From contig DLFD01000083.1 in assembly GCA_002482005.1 (NCBI GenBank), forward strand, positions 1-48,149: DNA of 48,149 nucleotides, given 5' to 3'. Positions within the stretch are counted from its first letter, which is position 1. Each line of letters begins with the position of its first letter. Both the position numbers and the translations under genes were made by a program. Below, one piece after another: positions 32,823 to 41,436 of this stretch. This DNA is from Lachnospiraceae bacterium UBA7729. Its GTDB lineage: Bacteria > Bacillota > Clostridia > Lachnospirales > Lachnospiraceae. Below the pieces are notes generated by a model. The model was given only the letters and a program-made list of their open reading frames with translations, was not told where the DNA came from and did not search any database.

Positions 32823-33776
32823 ATGAAATACATCAGTACATTTCAGGAAGGCGACCACATTGGCGATGTATATCTCTGCAAACACAGACAGAGTGCTACT
32901 TCCAGGAACGGTAAAAGCTATGAGAATGTCACTCTGCAGGATAAGACCGGCAGTATCGACTGCAAGATCTGGGACCCGGGCGCTTCGGGCATCGAAGAAT
33001 TCGGAGCCCTTGACTATGTTTATGTGACAGGCGAGGTGACCAGCTTCAGCAACAGCCTTCAGCTGAACATCAAGCGGGCAAGGCAGGCCAGTGCCGGAGA
33101 ATACAAAGCATCCGATTATCTTCCTGTAAGCGAGAAGGACCCCGAGACGATGTACCAGGAGCTCATGGAGCGCCTCGGCGGCGTGAAGAACCCCTGGCTG
33201 AAGCAGCTCATCGCAAAGTACTTTGATGATGAGAAATTCAAGGCAGCCTTCATGAAGCATTCCGCGGCAAAGACGGTCCATCACGGATTTGTCGGCGGCC
33301 TTCTGGAACACACTCTCTCGGTTGTAAAGCTCTGTGAATACTACTGTGAGCAGTACCCTTACCTCAATCATGACCTGCTCATCACCGCCGCTGCATTCCA
33401 CGACGTCGGAAAGCTGAAGGAGATTTCATCCTTCCCGGAGAATGATTACACGGATGATGGTCAGCTTCTCGGCCATATCGTCATGGGCTACGAACTTGTC
33501 GGCTACGCATGCCGGACGATCAAGGGTTTCCCGCACAAGCTCCAGAGTGAGCTGCAGCACTGCATCCTGGCCCATCATGGGGAACTCGAATACGGCAGTC
33601 CGAAGAAGCCAGCCCTTCCTGAGGCTCTTGCGCTGAACCTTGCAGACAACACTGACGCCCGCCTCGAAACGATGCGTGAACTCATGAAGACCGATGAGAA
33701 GTCCACGAACCCGGGCAGCTGGCTCGGATTCAACCGCCTGTTTGACTCCAATATCAGAGCATCAGGAGAATGGTAA
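32823..33776 (+). CDS. yhaM: 3'-5' exoribonuclease YhaM
   Basis: A 317-residue exoribonuclease of the YhaM/Cbf1 family. The N-terminal OB fold (residues 10-90, NVTLQDKTGSIDCKIWD) binds nucleic acid. The HD domain supplies metal ligands in HHGFVGGLLEHTLSV, FHDVGKL and LAHHGELEYGSPKKP, with a distal LNLADNTDAR Asp. YhaM trims short RNA (and DNA) ends. The ATG at 32823 has only a weak AAAGAAG site. A near-perfect terminator follows. Confidence 0.94.
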   Translation: MKYISTFQEGDHIGDVYLCKHRQSATSRNGKSYENVTLQDKTGSIDCKIWDPGASGIEEFGALDYVYVTGEVTSFSNSLQLNIKRARQASAGEYKASDYLPVSEKDPETMYQELMERLGGVKNPWLKQLIAKYFDDEKFKAAFMKHSAAKTVHHGFVGGLLEHTLSVVKLCEYYCEQYPYLNHDLLITAAAFHDVGKLKEISSFPENDYTDDGQLLGHIVMGYELVGYACRTIKGFPHKLQSELQHCILAHHGELEYGSPKKPALPEALALNLADNTDARLETMRELMKTDEKSTNPGSWLGFNRLFDSNIRASGEW

Positions 33777-33804
33777 AAAGAGAAGTCATACAGGAAACTG
33801 ATTC

Positions 33805-33837
33805 GGAAGCCAGTCTGCGGTCTGGCTTCCTTTTTTT
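33805..33837 (+). terminator. Terminator of yhaM
   Basis: GGAAGCCAG-tctgcggt-CTGGCTTCC followed by seven T. Confidence 0.95.
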
Positions 33838-33840
33838 GCT

Positions 33841-34006
33841 TTTCCGTCGCCACGCCTGGCTCTCTGCCCGGGAGCGTGGCGGCAGATTTCACAAGAATTC
33901 TTATCTTTCCGTCGCCAGGAACATCACGCCGGTAAATCCTGCGGTGACTCTGCTGGCGGTGGACGCCCCACCGGAAAGCTGCCAGGAAGTGAAAACTTTC
34001 TGGTAT
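33841..34006. other. Intergenic stretch without a gene
   Basis: Nothing coding is supported here. A 7-bp inverted repeat GCCACGC (33849-33855)/GCGTGGC (33874-33880) is present, and CCGTCGCCA occurs twice (33844 and 33911 regions). Confidence 0.5.
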
Positions 34007-34052
34007 GGAAAAGCGCCTGCAGTTCTGACGAGATGTCAGTCCGGCAGGCGCT
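34007..34052 (-). terminator. Terminator of the psd-like gene
   Basis: AGCGCCTGC (34012-34020) pairs with GCAGGCGCT (34044-34052), with an inner CTGAC/GTCAG stem; minus strand continues TTTTCC. Confidence 0.85.
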
Positions 34053-34091
34053 CCTGTATCCTTGATCAATGCTTATGAATAATACTCTATA

Positions 34092-35321
34092 TTACTTCTC
34101 TTCTCCGTGCAGCACCCCGTACTGTGCTCTGCAGAGCACCTTGGCGTATCCGTTGGCGTAAGTGTCATCACTCGGCGCCGGCGGGCATGTCAGCTCAAAG
34201 CCTGCCTGCTTCGTGAAGAGCATGGTGCAGTCCGAGCCGCCGAACAGGAAGTATCCGAGCTCCTGTCCCTTCTTCACCTTTGCTCCCGGCTTCACACCTT
34301 CTGCAAAGTGAACACTGGAGACCTGACCCTGTCCTACCATGAATACTGCAACGAGTCCGTATTTCCCGGTCTCGATGACAGCACATCCCCTGGTCTCGTA
34401 TGCCTGCCATCCCGCAAAGCAGGATTCCAGAACATACATCTGTCTGTCCGGCTCCCAGGTGGTGATGCCGCCCACGGCATTCGGATTCTTCACGACATAA
34501 GTATCGATAACCGTTCCTTCGACCGGGCAGTGACATCTGTGATAATCATCAAAGTTAAAGAAGGTGTGGGTCAGCACGCCGCCCTTGAAGCTGTCAGCAT
34601 ACTTCTTCCCTGCGTCCCCCAGAAGGGTGGATACATTATAGAATGTCGATGTCTTGATGACAACGCCATGCTCATCGGTGACATCCGGGGAGAAGAAGCG
34701 TCCCTCGTCATCGATCTCCCAGGTTCCCTGCGGAAGGGAATCTCCGGGTGAAGCAACGACCGAATCATCCTTCGGAGCTGCGAGCGGTCTTGACTCGTCC
34801 GCATTCTTAAGACGTCTCGAGAAGAACTCATTGAACGTATGCCAGTTGGAGGCATCCTCAAACCAGCCCTGGTCAAGGTGCCAGCTCGGATCCTTGTAGA
34901 GCATATCATAATACTCCGGCTTCCAGGACTGCTTCGTGTCCAGGAACTCCTTCAGGGCATTATTATAGTGGCGAAGCCATACATAGACCGGCTCCAGGAA
35001 CTGTACGGAAGGACGGAATTCCAGCTCCTTCTCCAGCTCCGGCAGCGGCCTGTCAAGCAGATAGTAGATGTACAGGCAGCTCTGGTCAACCTTCGTCACA
35101 AATCTCTGATAACGATGCTCCGGGAGGAAAGTCCACGGCATCGCGGTAAGGGTAAAGTCGATATAGTCATAAAATTCTTCCAGGCTGCGGACCGGATTCG
35201 TCTCATGATCCGGATTCTCTTCTTCCGCCAGTCTGATGGACTTCCCGACAAGACCCTTCAGCCTTGCATCGCTATCCAGCAGTTCGATCAGTTCCAACGT
35301 TACTCCAGCATGGTTTTTCAT
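34092..35321 (-). CDS. Phosphatidylserine decarboxylase-related proenzyme
   Basis: A 409-residue protein. The C-terminal two thirds match the pyruvoyl-dependent PS decarboxylase fold: FNEFFSRRLK, HTFFNFDDYHRCHCPVEGTV with the maturation His, VGQGQVSSVHF, and YFLFGGSDCTMLF with the Gly-Ser self-cleavage site. The residue after the serine is Asp, where LGST is the usual motif. The first 150 residues (FYDYIDFTLTAMPWTF) form an N-terminal extension of the PSD-associated type found in related decarboxylases rather than in classic PSD. It may make phosphatidylethanolamine or act on another substrate. The start is ATG 35321, with a weak AGAGAGG site 14 bases upstream. No pssA gene is nearby. Confidence 0.82.
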   Translation of the reverse strand: MKNHAGVTLELIELLDSDARLKGLVGKSIRLAEEENPDHETNPVRSLEEFYDYIDFTLTAMPWTFLPEHRYQRFVTKVDQSCLYIYYLLDRPLPELEKELEFRPSVQFLEPVYVWLRHYNNALKEFLDTKQSWKPEYYDMLYKDPSWHLDQGWFEDASNWHTFNEFFSRRLKNADESRPLAAPKDDSVVASPGDSLPQGTWEIDDEGRFFSPDVTDEHGVVIKTSTFYNVSTLLGDAGKKYADSFKGGVLTHTFFNFDDYHRCHCPVEGTVIDTYVVKNPNAVGGITTWEPDRQMYVLESCFAGWQAYETRGCAVIETGKYGLVAVFMVGQGQVSSVHFAEGVKPGAKVKKGQELGYFLFGGSDCTMLFTKQAGFELTCPPAPSDDTYANGYAKVLCRAQYGVLHGEEK

Positions 35322-35430
35322 ATAGCAGATATCGACCTCTCTTCTAATAGACTCACAGCCCAGGACCTTCCTGCAGAAAAATGTGCCCGGACGGCTCTTC
35401 CCCAGCGGGAATACGGACTGCTGCGGATGG

Positions 35431-35518
35431 TTTGTACGCCCTGCGGATCTTCCTCCGCATGCGCAAAGAAACAGTTTGTATGCCCTGCGGATCTTCCGCC
35501 GTATGCGCAAAGAAACAG
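35431..35518. repeat. 44-bp tandem duplication upstream of the psd-like gene
   Basis: Units 35431-35474 and 35475-35518, three or four differences. Each has TGCGG...CCGCA arms able to form a hairpin. It lies 110-200 bp upstream of the start. The rest of 35322-35753 holds no gene; a palindrome AGGCAGCTGCCT is at 35726-35737, just past the apeB stop. Confidence 0.85.
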
Positions 35519-35753
35519 CGTCGGCAGTGTTCTGACACGCAGAAACTGCTATAATATATCACATCTGCAGGGTCCCCGGAAGAGATATTTTGCATATTTT
35601 CGGAAAGGCATGAAAAATCAGCAGAATGCACTTAATAGCAAAGATTCCCGGCATCTTTTCGGCACTCTTTTCCTGGCGGCAGGCAGCTCCCGCTTATATT
35701 ATCCGCGAAGGCATATATCTCCCGCAGGCAGCTGCCTTAGGTCATTCCCTTTC

Positions 35754-37139
35754 TCACACGAGTACGTAGTTCCCCCTGCCCTCGTCTTTCAGAGCGCTCC
35801 TGAAAAGGGCTTTCGCCGCCTTTATCAGCATAGCAGTGTCTTTCACGCCTGCTGTCTCATACGGCGAATGCATGGCCAGCTGCGGAAGTCCGATGTCAAC
35901 GGTGTTCAGCGAGATATGAGCGTTCGATATATTGCCAAGCGTCGAACCACCCGGGATGTCAGACCGGTTCGTGAATTCCTGTACCGGCACTCCTGACCTC
36001 CCTGCGATCTCGCGGAAGATGGCAGCCGAGACAGCATCGGTCGTGTACTTCTGGCTGGCATTGTACTTGATGACGATCCCGCAGTTCATCTTCGGACGAT
36101 TGACCGGGTCTGCCTTCGTCTCCGCATTCGGATGGACTGCATGAGCATTGTCCGCCGAGACCATGAAGCTGGAGGCGATCTTCGTGCGGAGCTCTTCCTG
36201 ACTCAGGCCGAGATTCTGTCCGATCCTGACAAGTACGTCCTCCAGGAACGTGGAATCGGCGCCCTGTTTCGTCCCGCTTCCTACTTCTTCGTTGTCAAAT
36301 ACTGCAAGGACCGGGATACATGCAGCCGATGTTTCTGCATCGGCCTTCACCGATGCGTCAGCGATATTTATATCGCTATTTATCGATGTATTTTCTTCTC
36401 CTGACTCCACGAATCCGCACAGATCCGCATAGGTGCACTGCAGATCGTCAAGATGTCCCGACGATACATACTGATTCTCCGCTCCCCAGATGGTTCCCTG
36501 CGATCTGGAGTAAAGGAACAGATCATCTCCGACGATATCTTCTTTCTTCACGCCTGCCGCATCCGCGACGATGTACATGAACCTGCCTTCCGAACCCTCG
36601 TCTCCAAGCAGCGGAAGCACATCCGTCTGAACATTGTATTTGGTCCCGTCATTGGCCTGCCTGTTCATATGGATGGCCAGCGATGGGATCATGCAGAGGT
36701 CCCTGTCCACGTTCACCAGCTTCGTCAGGAAGAGGTTTCCATCCTTCACGATCAGTCTGCCCGCAACCGACAGCGGCCGGTCAAACCACGGGGAGATCAG
36801 CATCCCTCCGTACTTCTCCACATTCAGCTTCACGTAAACTCCGGCGGACCTCATCTCCGGATTGGCCTTCACCTTGAAAGCCGGCGAATCACTGTGGGAT
36901 GCAGCGATCATAAAGCCCGAAAATGTGCCTTCCGGGATCCGGAAAGCGATCACTGAGGATTCATTGCGGACAGTAAAGTAGCGCCCGCCCCTCTGAAGCT
37001 GCCAGTTCTCCCCCTCAGAAAGCTCCGTGTATCCGGCGTCTTCAAGAGTCCCGCGTATGTTTGCGATCGTGTGAAATGCGGTCGGGCTCTTCCGGATGAA
37101 TTCGAGAAGTTCCCTGGTTATCTTTTCATCTGATGTCAT
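35754..37139 (-). CDS. apeB: M18-family aspartyl aminopeptidase
   Basis: A 461-residue cytoplasmic metallo-aminopeptidase of family M18. Metal and catalytic residues are visible in AASHSDSPAFKVK (His, Asp), SGHLDDLQC (bridging Asp), FDNEEVGSGTKQGA (Glu pair) and MVSADNAHAVHPN. MHSPYETAG near the C-terminus supplies the last His. It removes N-terminal residues, often acidic or hydrophobic, from peptides. The start was placed at ATG 37139, nine bases after AGAAGG. Divergent from the SRAP gene. Confidence 0.93.
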   Translation of the reverse strand: MTSDEKITRELLEFIRKSPTAFHTIANIRGTLEDAGYTELSEGENWQLQRGGRYFTVRNESSVIAFRIPEGTFSGFMIAASHSDSPAFKVKANPEMRSAGVYVKLNVEKYGGMLISPWFDRPLSVAGRLIVKDGNLFLTKLVNVDRDLCMIPSLAIHMNRQANDGTKYNVQTDVLPLLGDEGSEGRFMYIVADAAGVKKEDIVGDDLFLYSRSQGTIWGAENQYVSSGHLDDLQCTYADLCGFVESGEENTSINSDINIADASVKADAETSAACIPVLAVFDNEEVGSGTKQGADSTFLEDVLVRIGQNLGLSQEELRTKIASSFMVSADNAHAVHPNAETKADPVNRPKMNCGIVIKYNASQKYTTDAVSAAIFREIAGRSGVPVQEFTNRSDIPGGSTLGNISNAHISLNTVDIGLPQLAMHSPYETAGVKDTAMLIKAAKALFRSALKDEGRGNYVLV

Positions 37140-37293
37140 ATGAGTTATCCTTCTTTCAGTGAATATGGTCCGGGCGCCGTAACGATCATGGAATGCAGAC
37201 TTCACCCCTGAATGCCTGAATGCGCACCGGCTCCCTGGACATGATACGATGAAGAGTCGGAATTTGCAAAGTCCGTAAAGGAAGGATAAAGAG

Positions 37294-38055
37294 ATGTGCT
37301 GCAGATATTATGTGAATGCAGGAACTTACACGGAAGTCGGGGAGCTGCTCGATACAGGAACCGCTGCGAAAGCAGTCCTCGGGTCCGGCCCTGCCTCCGG
37401 TGCCGAAACATACGCTGACCGTGAATCTTCACTGCCTGGCTGTTTCGTCCAAAGCCCGCTTCGGCCTGACATTGCTGCTCCAGGACAGAAGCCGTCTCGG
37501 CCTGACGCTGCTGCTCCAGGACAGAAGCCGCTGCAGTCCGGCGCAGATCCCTTCCGCCCCCGCGACATCCATCCCTCCGACACTGCCCCGATCCTCTTAG
37601 GAGAAGATGGACGTCTGGTTCTTGCCGGCATGCGGTGGGGTCTCCCAGGCCAGGGGGAGGCCAGAGGGAAGCTGCTGATCAACGCAAGAGCTGAGACATT
37701 GACAGAGCGAAGAACATTTGCCCCTCTGGCACAAAACTTTCGCTGCATCGTCCCTGCTTCCCTGTTTTATGAATGGAATCCGAAGAAAGAAAAGATCCGT
37801 TTTGCCAACAGGGACAATTCACTTCTCTGCATGGCAGGCATCTATGCCCCCGGTCCGGATGGAGCCCGCTTCGTTGTCATCACGACAGAGGCCAACGCCT
37901 CCATGAGGCCGGTCCACGACCGGATGCCGCTGATCTTTTCGAAGGAGCAGGCGGCCGACTGGATCCTCCGGCCGGAAGAAACGGAAAAGTTTCTCGCACA
38001 GGGATCTCCCATGCTAAAGCGGTCCCAGGAGTACGAACAGCTGTCATTCTTCTAA
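37294..38055 (+). CDS. SRAP (SOS response-associated peptidase, YedK/HMCES) with tandem-repeat insertion
   Basis: A 253-residue protein that crosslinks to abasic sites in single-stranded DNA. The catalytic Cys2 (MCCRYYVNAG), LLINARAETLTERRTF, the Glu in RCIVPASLFYEWN, and the RPVHDRMPLIF His are present. Between residues about 28 and 88 it carries an insertion rich in Ala, Pro and Gly that includes two copies of a 12-residue unit (RPDIAAPGQKPS, RPDAAAPGQKPL) encoded by an in-frame 36-bp DNA repeat. Typical Firmicutes members lack it. The start follows AAGGAAGG. Confidence 0.9.
   Translation: MCCRYYVNAGTYTEVGELLDTGTAAKAVLGSGPASGAETYADRESSLPGCFVQSPLRPDIAAPGQKPSRPDAAAPGQKPLQSGADPFRPRDIHPSDTAPILLGEDGRLVLAGMRWGLPGQGEARGKLLINARAETLTERRTFAPLAQNFRCIVPASLFYEWNPKKEKIRFANRDNSLLCMAGIYAPGPDGARFVVITTEANASMRPVHDRMPLIFSKEQAADWILRPEETEKFLAQGSPMLKRSQEYEQLSFF
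37461..37532 (+). repeat. In-frame 36-bp tandem repeat inside the SRAP gene
   Basis: Units 37461-37496 and 37497-37532, nearly identical, keeping the reading frame and adding 12 residues per copy. Confidence 0.88.
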
Positions 38056-38105
38056 AAATGCGGCAGCGCTGCAGAACATATGCCGTCTGCAGCGCTGCCG
38101 CATTT
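38056..38105. terminator. Bidirectional terminator between SRAP and amt genes
   Basis: A perfect 19-bp stem: AAATGCGGCAGCGCTGCAG (38056-38074) with its complement at 38087-38105. It follows the SRAP stop on the plus strand and, followed by TTTTT on the minus strand, ends the convergent amt transcript. Confidence 0.93.
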
Positions 38106-38154
38106 CTGTTATGGGAGGCTATTTCTATTATAGGAAGTTCTTCAGTGATCTCAG

Positions 38155-39906
38155 TCACTCAACATCTTTCAGTGCCGCGAAGTCTTCCTCGCCGGTCCTG
38201 ACCTTCACGACCTTTGCCACGTTGTAGACGAAGATCTTGCCGTCACCGATGCGTCCGGTATAAAGGGCTTTCTTTGCGGTCTCGATTACCTTTTCGACCG
38301 GGATTGTCGCAACGATGACCTCGACCTTGACTTTCGGGATCAGGGTCGAATCGACGATCGCGCCTCTGTAGCGCTCGGTCGAACCACGCTGGATGCCGCT
38401 GCCCATCACCTGATACATGGTCATGCCTGTGACTCCGAGGATATTCAGAGATTTCTTCAGGGCATCGAACTTGGAAAGCCTGCAGATGATGGTAACCTTA
38501 TGAATTCCGGTATCCAGGGACGGCTCCAGAGCGGGTTCACGGACGACCTTCACCGCTGCATTCTTCTGGGCGTCGCTCGCCTTCTCGTAATCATCTTCCC
38601 CAAGTTCCGTATTATCATTCGCGCTCACATCCATATCCGTGACATCCGTGATCGCGAATCCGGAATATGCAGAAGTCAGGCCGTGCTCGTGAATGTCCAG
38701 ACCGTCGATCTCGACCTGGGCCGGAACACGCAGACCGATGGTCTTATCGATGATCTTGAATGCGATAAACATCACGGCCAGAACATATACCGCAACAACG
38801 AGGAACCCGAGAAGCTGAATGCCAAGCTGGCGGAAACCGCCGCCATAGAAAAGCCCTTTTCCGACGCCATCCGCTCCGGTGGAGAACAGTCCGACTGCGA
38901 CCGTACCCCAGATCCCGTTCACCATGTGGACAGAGACTGCTCCGACCGGATCGTCAATCTTCGCCACGTTATCGAAGAATTCCACGCTCAGTACAATGAT
39001 GATGCCGGATACGCATCCGATGACAAATGCTCCAAGCGGGGATACGCAGTCGCATGGCGCCGTGATGGCTACCAACCCTGCAAGGGATGCATTGAAGGTC
39101 ATCGATACATCCGGTTTTCCATAGCGGATCCAGGTGAAGATCATGGCGACGACCGTCGCGACCGCCGCTGCCAGGTTGGTGTTGACGAATACGAGAGATG
39201 CTGTGGTTGCTGCGGCATCTGAGTCCATTGCAACCGTGGAAGCGCCGTTGAATCCGAACCAGCAGAACCAGAGGACAAAGACTCCGAGCGCTGCTGCCGT
39301 CATGTTGTGTCCGGGGATCGCCCTTGCCTTTCCGTCCTTGCCGTACTTGCCGATACGCGGCCCGAGCATCCATGCGCCAAGGCAGGCGATCAGGCCGCCG
39401 ACCATGTGGACACATGCAGATCCTGCAAAATCATGGAAGCCCAGCTGATAGAGCCAGCCGCCTCCCCAGATCCAGTGTCCGCTGATCGGATAGACGACCA
39501 GCGATATGACCGCTGAGTATACACAGTATGCCTTGAAATTGGTACGCTCCGCCATGGATCCGGATACGATCGTCGCAGCCGTCGCACAGAAGACAGTCTG
39601 GAAGATCACGTAAGCCCAGAGCGGCATCGTCTGCGGGACCACGCTGTTCTCTGCAGTGTAGCTGCCGAGGATCATCGGATCAAAGCGTCCGATGATGGCG
39701 CCTGTCCCTCCGAACATCAGGCCGAAGCCGACCAGCCAGAAACATGGAGTACCAATGCAGAAGTCCATCATGTTCTTCATGAGGATGTTTCCGGTATTCT
39801 TCGCCCTTGTCAGCCCCGCTTCGCAGAGAGCAAAACCTGCCTGCATGAAATAGACCAGAGCAGCTCCGAGAAGCACCCAGATTACGGTAGTCATACTAAA
39901 GCTCAT
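38155..39906 (-). CDS. amt: Ammonium transporter fused to a P-II (GlnB) domain
   Basis: A 583-residue fusion. Residues 1-405 are an Amt/MEP ammonium channel with eleven hydrophobic segments, the twin channel histidines in DFAGSACVHMVGG and GAVSVHMVNGIWG, and SGSMAERTNF. A charged linker of about 60 residues leads to a complete P-II domain (last 117 residues). That domain keeps the YTGRIGDGKIFV B-loop and the VRTGEED C-terminal loop, so nucleotide and 2-oxoglutarate sensing is likely; the T-loop (RGSTERYRGAIVDSTLIPK) has Val where uridylylated Tyr51 normally sits. The start was placed at ATG 39906, 8 bases after AGGAGG. A 15-bp repeat array lies 100 bp upstream. Confidence 0.95.
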   Translation of the reverse strand: MSFSMTTVIWVLLGAALVYFMQAGFALCEAGLTRAKNTGNILMKNMMDFCIGTPCFWLVGFGLMFGGTGAIIGRFDPMILGSYTAENSVVPQTMPLWAYVIFQTVFCATAATIVSGSMAERTNFKAYCVYSAVISLVVYPISGHWIWGGGWLYQLGFHDFAGSACVHMVGGLIACLGAWMLGPRIGKYGKDGKARAIPGHNMTAAALGVFVLWFCWFGFNGASTVAMDSDAAATTASLVFVNTNLAAAVATVVAMIFTWIRYGKPDVSMTFNASLAGLVAITAPCDCVSPLGAFVIGCVSGIIIVLSVEFFDNVAKIDDPVGAVSVHMVNGIWGTVAVGLFSTGADGVGKGLFYGGGFRQLGIQLLGFLVVAVYVLAVMFIAFKIIDKTIGLRVPAQVEIDGLDIHEHGLTSAYSGFAITDVTDMDVSANDNTELGEDDYEKASDAQKNAAVKVVREPALEPSLDTGIHKVTIICRLSKFDALKKSLNILGVTGMTMYQVMGSGIQRGSTERYRGAIVDSTLIPKVKVEVIVATIPVEKVIETAKKALYTGRIGDGKIFVYNVAKVVKVRTGEEDFAALKDVE

Positions 39907-40010
39907 ACACATTCCCTCCTCTTTGTCATCTTCTCAGCGCATCTGCAGGTCCCGGAACGTGAAGATCCCATGCTGTTTCTGAATCTTCTCTGCTGATCTT
40001 CCGGATATTA

Positions 40011-40094
40011 GCCTGCCGGATAACGGCCTGCCGCATAACGGCCTGCCGCATAACAGCCTGCCGTATAACAGCCTGCCGCATAACAGCCTGCCGG
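40011..40094. repeat. 15-bp tandem repeat upstream of amt (5.6 copies)
   Basis: Units begin at 40011, 40026, 40041, 40056, 40071 with a partial at 40086; consensus GCCTGCCGCATAACA/G. Several units contain GCCGcataaCGGC. A 103-codon minus-strand open frame crosses it but is repeat translation, not a supported gene. Confidence 0.9.
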
Positions 40095-40115
40095 AAGCAT
40101 CCGCTGCAGATGCGA

Positions 40116-40158
40116 AAAGGCGCTGCCGCCGGTCATATGGCCGGAAGGCAGCGCCTTT
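40116..40158. other. Perfect 12-bp hairpin between bmp and amt
   Basis: AAAGGCGCTGCC (40116-40127) and GGCAGCGCCTTT (40147-40158), with a GCCGG/CCGG-type inner stem. It could end transcripts on either strand (TTTTCGC follows on minus). Confidence 0.8.
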
Positions 40159-40164
40159 GCTGAT

Positions 40165-40199
40165 AAGAAAAACGGCGCCCCGGATCATTCCGGGACGCC
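40165..40199 (-). terminator. Terminator of the nucleoside transporter operon
   Basis: Minus strand GGCG-t-CCCGGA-atga-TCCGGG-g-CGCC followed by GTTTTTCTT, about 100 bases past the binding-protein stop. Confidence 0.88.
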
Positions 40200-40299
40200 C
40201 TTGTCTGATGGACCTTATTTTAGGGAGGGAATAGGTTTCTGTCAAGCGTATTTTTCCAGAAATCCAGGGAATTCCCTGGGCCAGGCTCTTCAGACCTGC

Positions 40300-41349
40300 T
40301 TACTCTGCCTCGGTTGCAGCTTCCGTGGAAGCCTCGCCGCCCATGAAGGTGCCGTCCTTGATCTGTGCGATGTAATCCTCGTACTTCTTCTGGACATCTT
40401 CCGGTACGACATCGGTGTTCAGCTTGCCTGCGGACAGAACGCCGTTCTCAAGGGTTCCGTACAGGGTCTCGCCGCCGAAGCTTCCATCCTCGACTGCCTG
40501 CATGCTGAGCTTCAGAAGTCCTGCGTTATCGGTGACCTGGCTGCCGATGATGCACTCGTTCTGGCCAAGAAGGTCGGACGGCTGTGCGATATCAAATACA
40601 TTGATGGCTCCTGCTGCCTTGTTGGCGTCATCGATCGCCTGACGTGCGCCGGAATCGACTGCGGATGCGTCTCCGAAGAAGACGTCAGCGCCCTGGTCCA
40701 TCATAGCCTTTGCAAACTCAATGCCCTTATCGGATGCGGAGAAGTCGCCGGAATAGACCGGATCAAGAGTCTCGACCGTCTTGCCTTCCTGCTCTGCGAC
40801 GTAAGCAGCAGCATCTTTGTAGCCGTTATATTTCTTCAGGGTGGTGTCAAGCTCCATGCCGCCGATGAAGGCGATCTTTCCGGAGTTGCTCATCAGACCT
40901 GCAAGGGCACCTGCGATGTAGCCGATCTCGGTAGCATCCGGAAGCAGGGAAGAAACGTTGCCGTTTTTAGCCTTTGCCGGAGTATCTTCAGCGCCGTTCA
41001 GCAGAGCAAATGCGATATCCGGGTATTCATCTGCTGCCTGAAGGACTGCATCCGAATACTGGTTGCCCGGTGCGTAGATCATATCGACGCCCAGATCACA
41101 GTAGGAAACGATCGTGTCATAGTAAGCAGACTGCGCGATGCTGTCGGAATACATGGTATCCCAGCCGCACTCCTTGGCTGCATCGACCATCGCGTTGTAA
41201 GTAGCCATGCCCCAGCCTCCGTCAGAGATACTGGTATCACTGATCATGGCAACCTTCTTCGTGTCCGCCGCAGCGGCTGAGAATGCCGGTACCATAGACA
41301 TGACCATCGCTCCGCAGAGCGCATAAGCAACAACACTCTTTCTTCTCAT
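40300..41349 (-). CDS. BMP-family substrate-binding protein (nucleoside ABC importer)
   Basis: A 349-residue exported binding protein. The N-terminus is a signal peptide ending AFSAAAADT; the Cys in YALCGA does not sit in a good lipobox, so membrane anchoring is unclear. The mature part has BMP family features: ISDTSISDGGWGMATYNAM, GVDMIYAPGNQYSDAVLQAA, and EIGYIAGALAGLMSNSGKIAFIGG. The family (PnrA/Med) binds purine nucleosides. The start follows GGAGGG by 8 bases. Unusually it is the last gene of its operon, separated from the permease gene by a tandem repeat array. Confidence 0.9.
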   Translation of the reverse strand: MRRKSVVAYALCGAMVMSMVPAFSAAAADTKKVAMISDTSISDGGWGMATYNAMVDAAKECGWDTMYSDSIAQSAYYDTIVSYCDLGVDMIYAPGNQYSDAVLQAADEYPDIAFALLNGAEDTPAKAKNGNVSSLLPDATEIGYIAGALAGLMSNSGKIAFIGGMELDTTLKKYNGYKDAAAYVAEQEGKTVETLDPVYSGDFSASDKGIEFAKAMMDQGADVFFGDASAVDSGARQAIDDANKAAGAINVFDIAQPSDLLGQNECIIGSQVTDNAGLLKLSMQAVEDGSFGGETLYGTLENGVLSAGKLNTDVVPEDVQKKYEDYIAQIKDGTFMGGEASTEAATEAE

Positions 41350-41398
41350 AGATGAGTCCCTCCTTTTGTGGGTGAGTCCTGAATTCTGTATGGGTCAA

Positions 41399-41424
41399 GC
41401 CGGTGCCTCACTGGCAGCACCGGC
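41399..41424 (-). other. Hairpin in the permease-bmp gap
   Basis: GCCGGTGC (41399-41406) pairs perfectly with GCACCGGC (41417-41424). Placed between the repeat array and the binding-protein gene, it may protect the 5' end of a processed bmp mRNA. Confidence 0.6.
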
Positions 41425-41436
41425 AGGACTTTCCTT

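Noticed and set aside
33575..34069. Open frames on both strands after yhaM
   Set aside because: They overlap a strong terminator and the yhaM 3' end and show no protein features.
39934..40245. 103-codon minus-strand open frame
   Set aside because: Its repeated Gly-Arg-Leu-Cys/Tyr units come from the 15-bp array; it runs across a terminator and hairpin.
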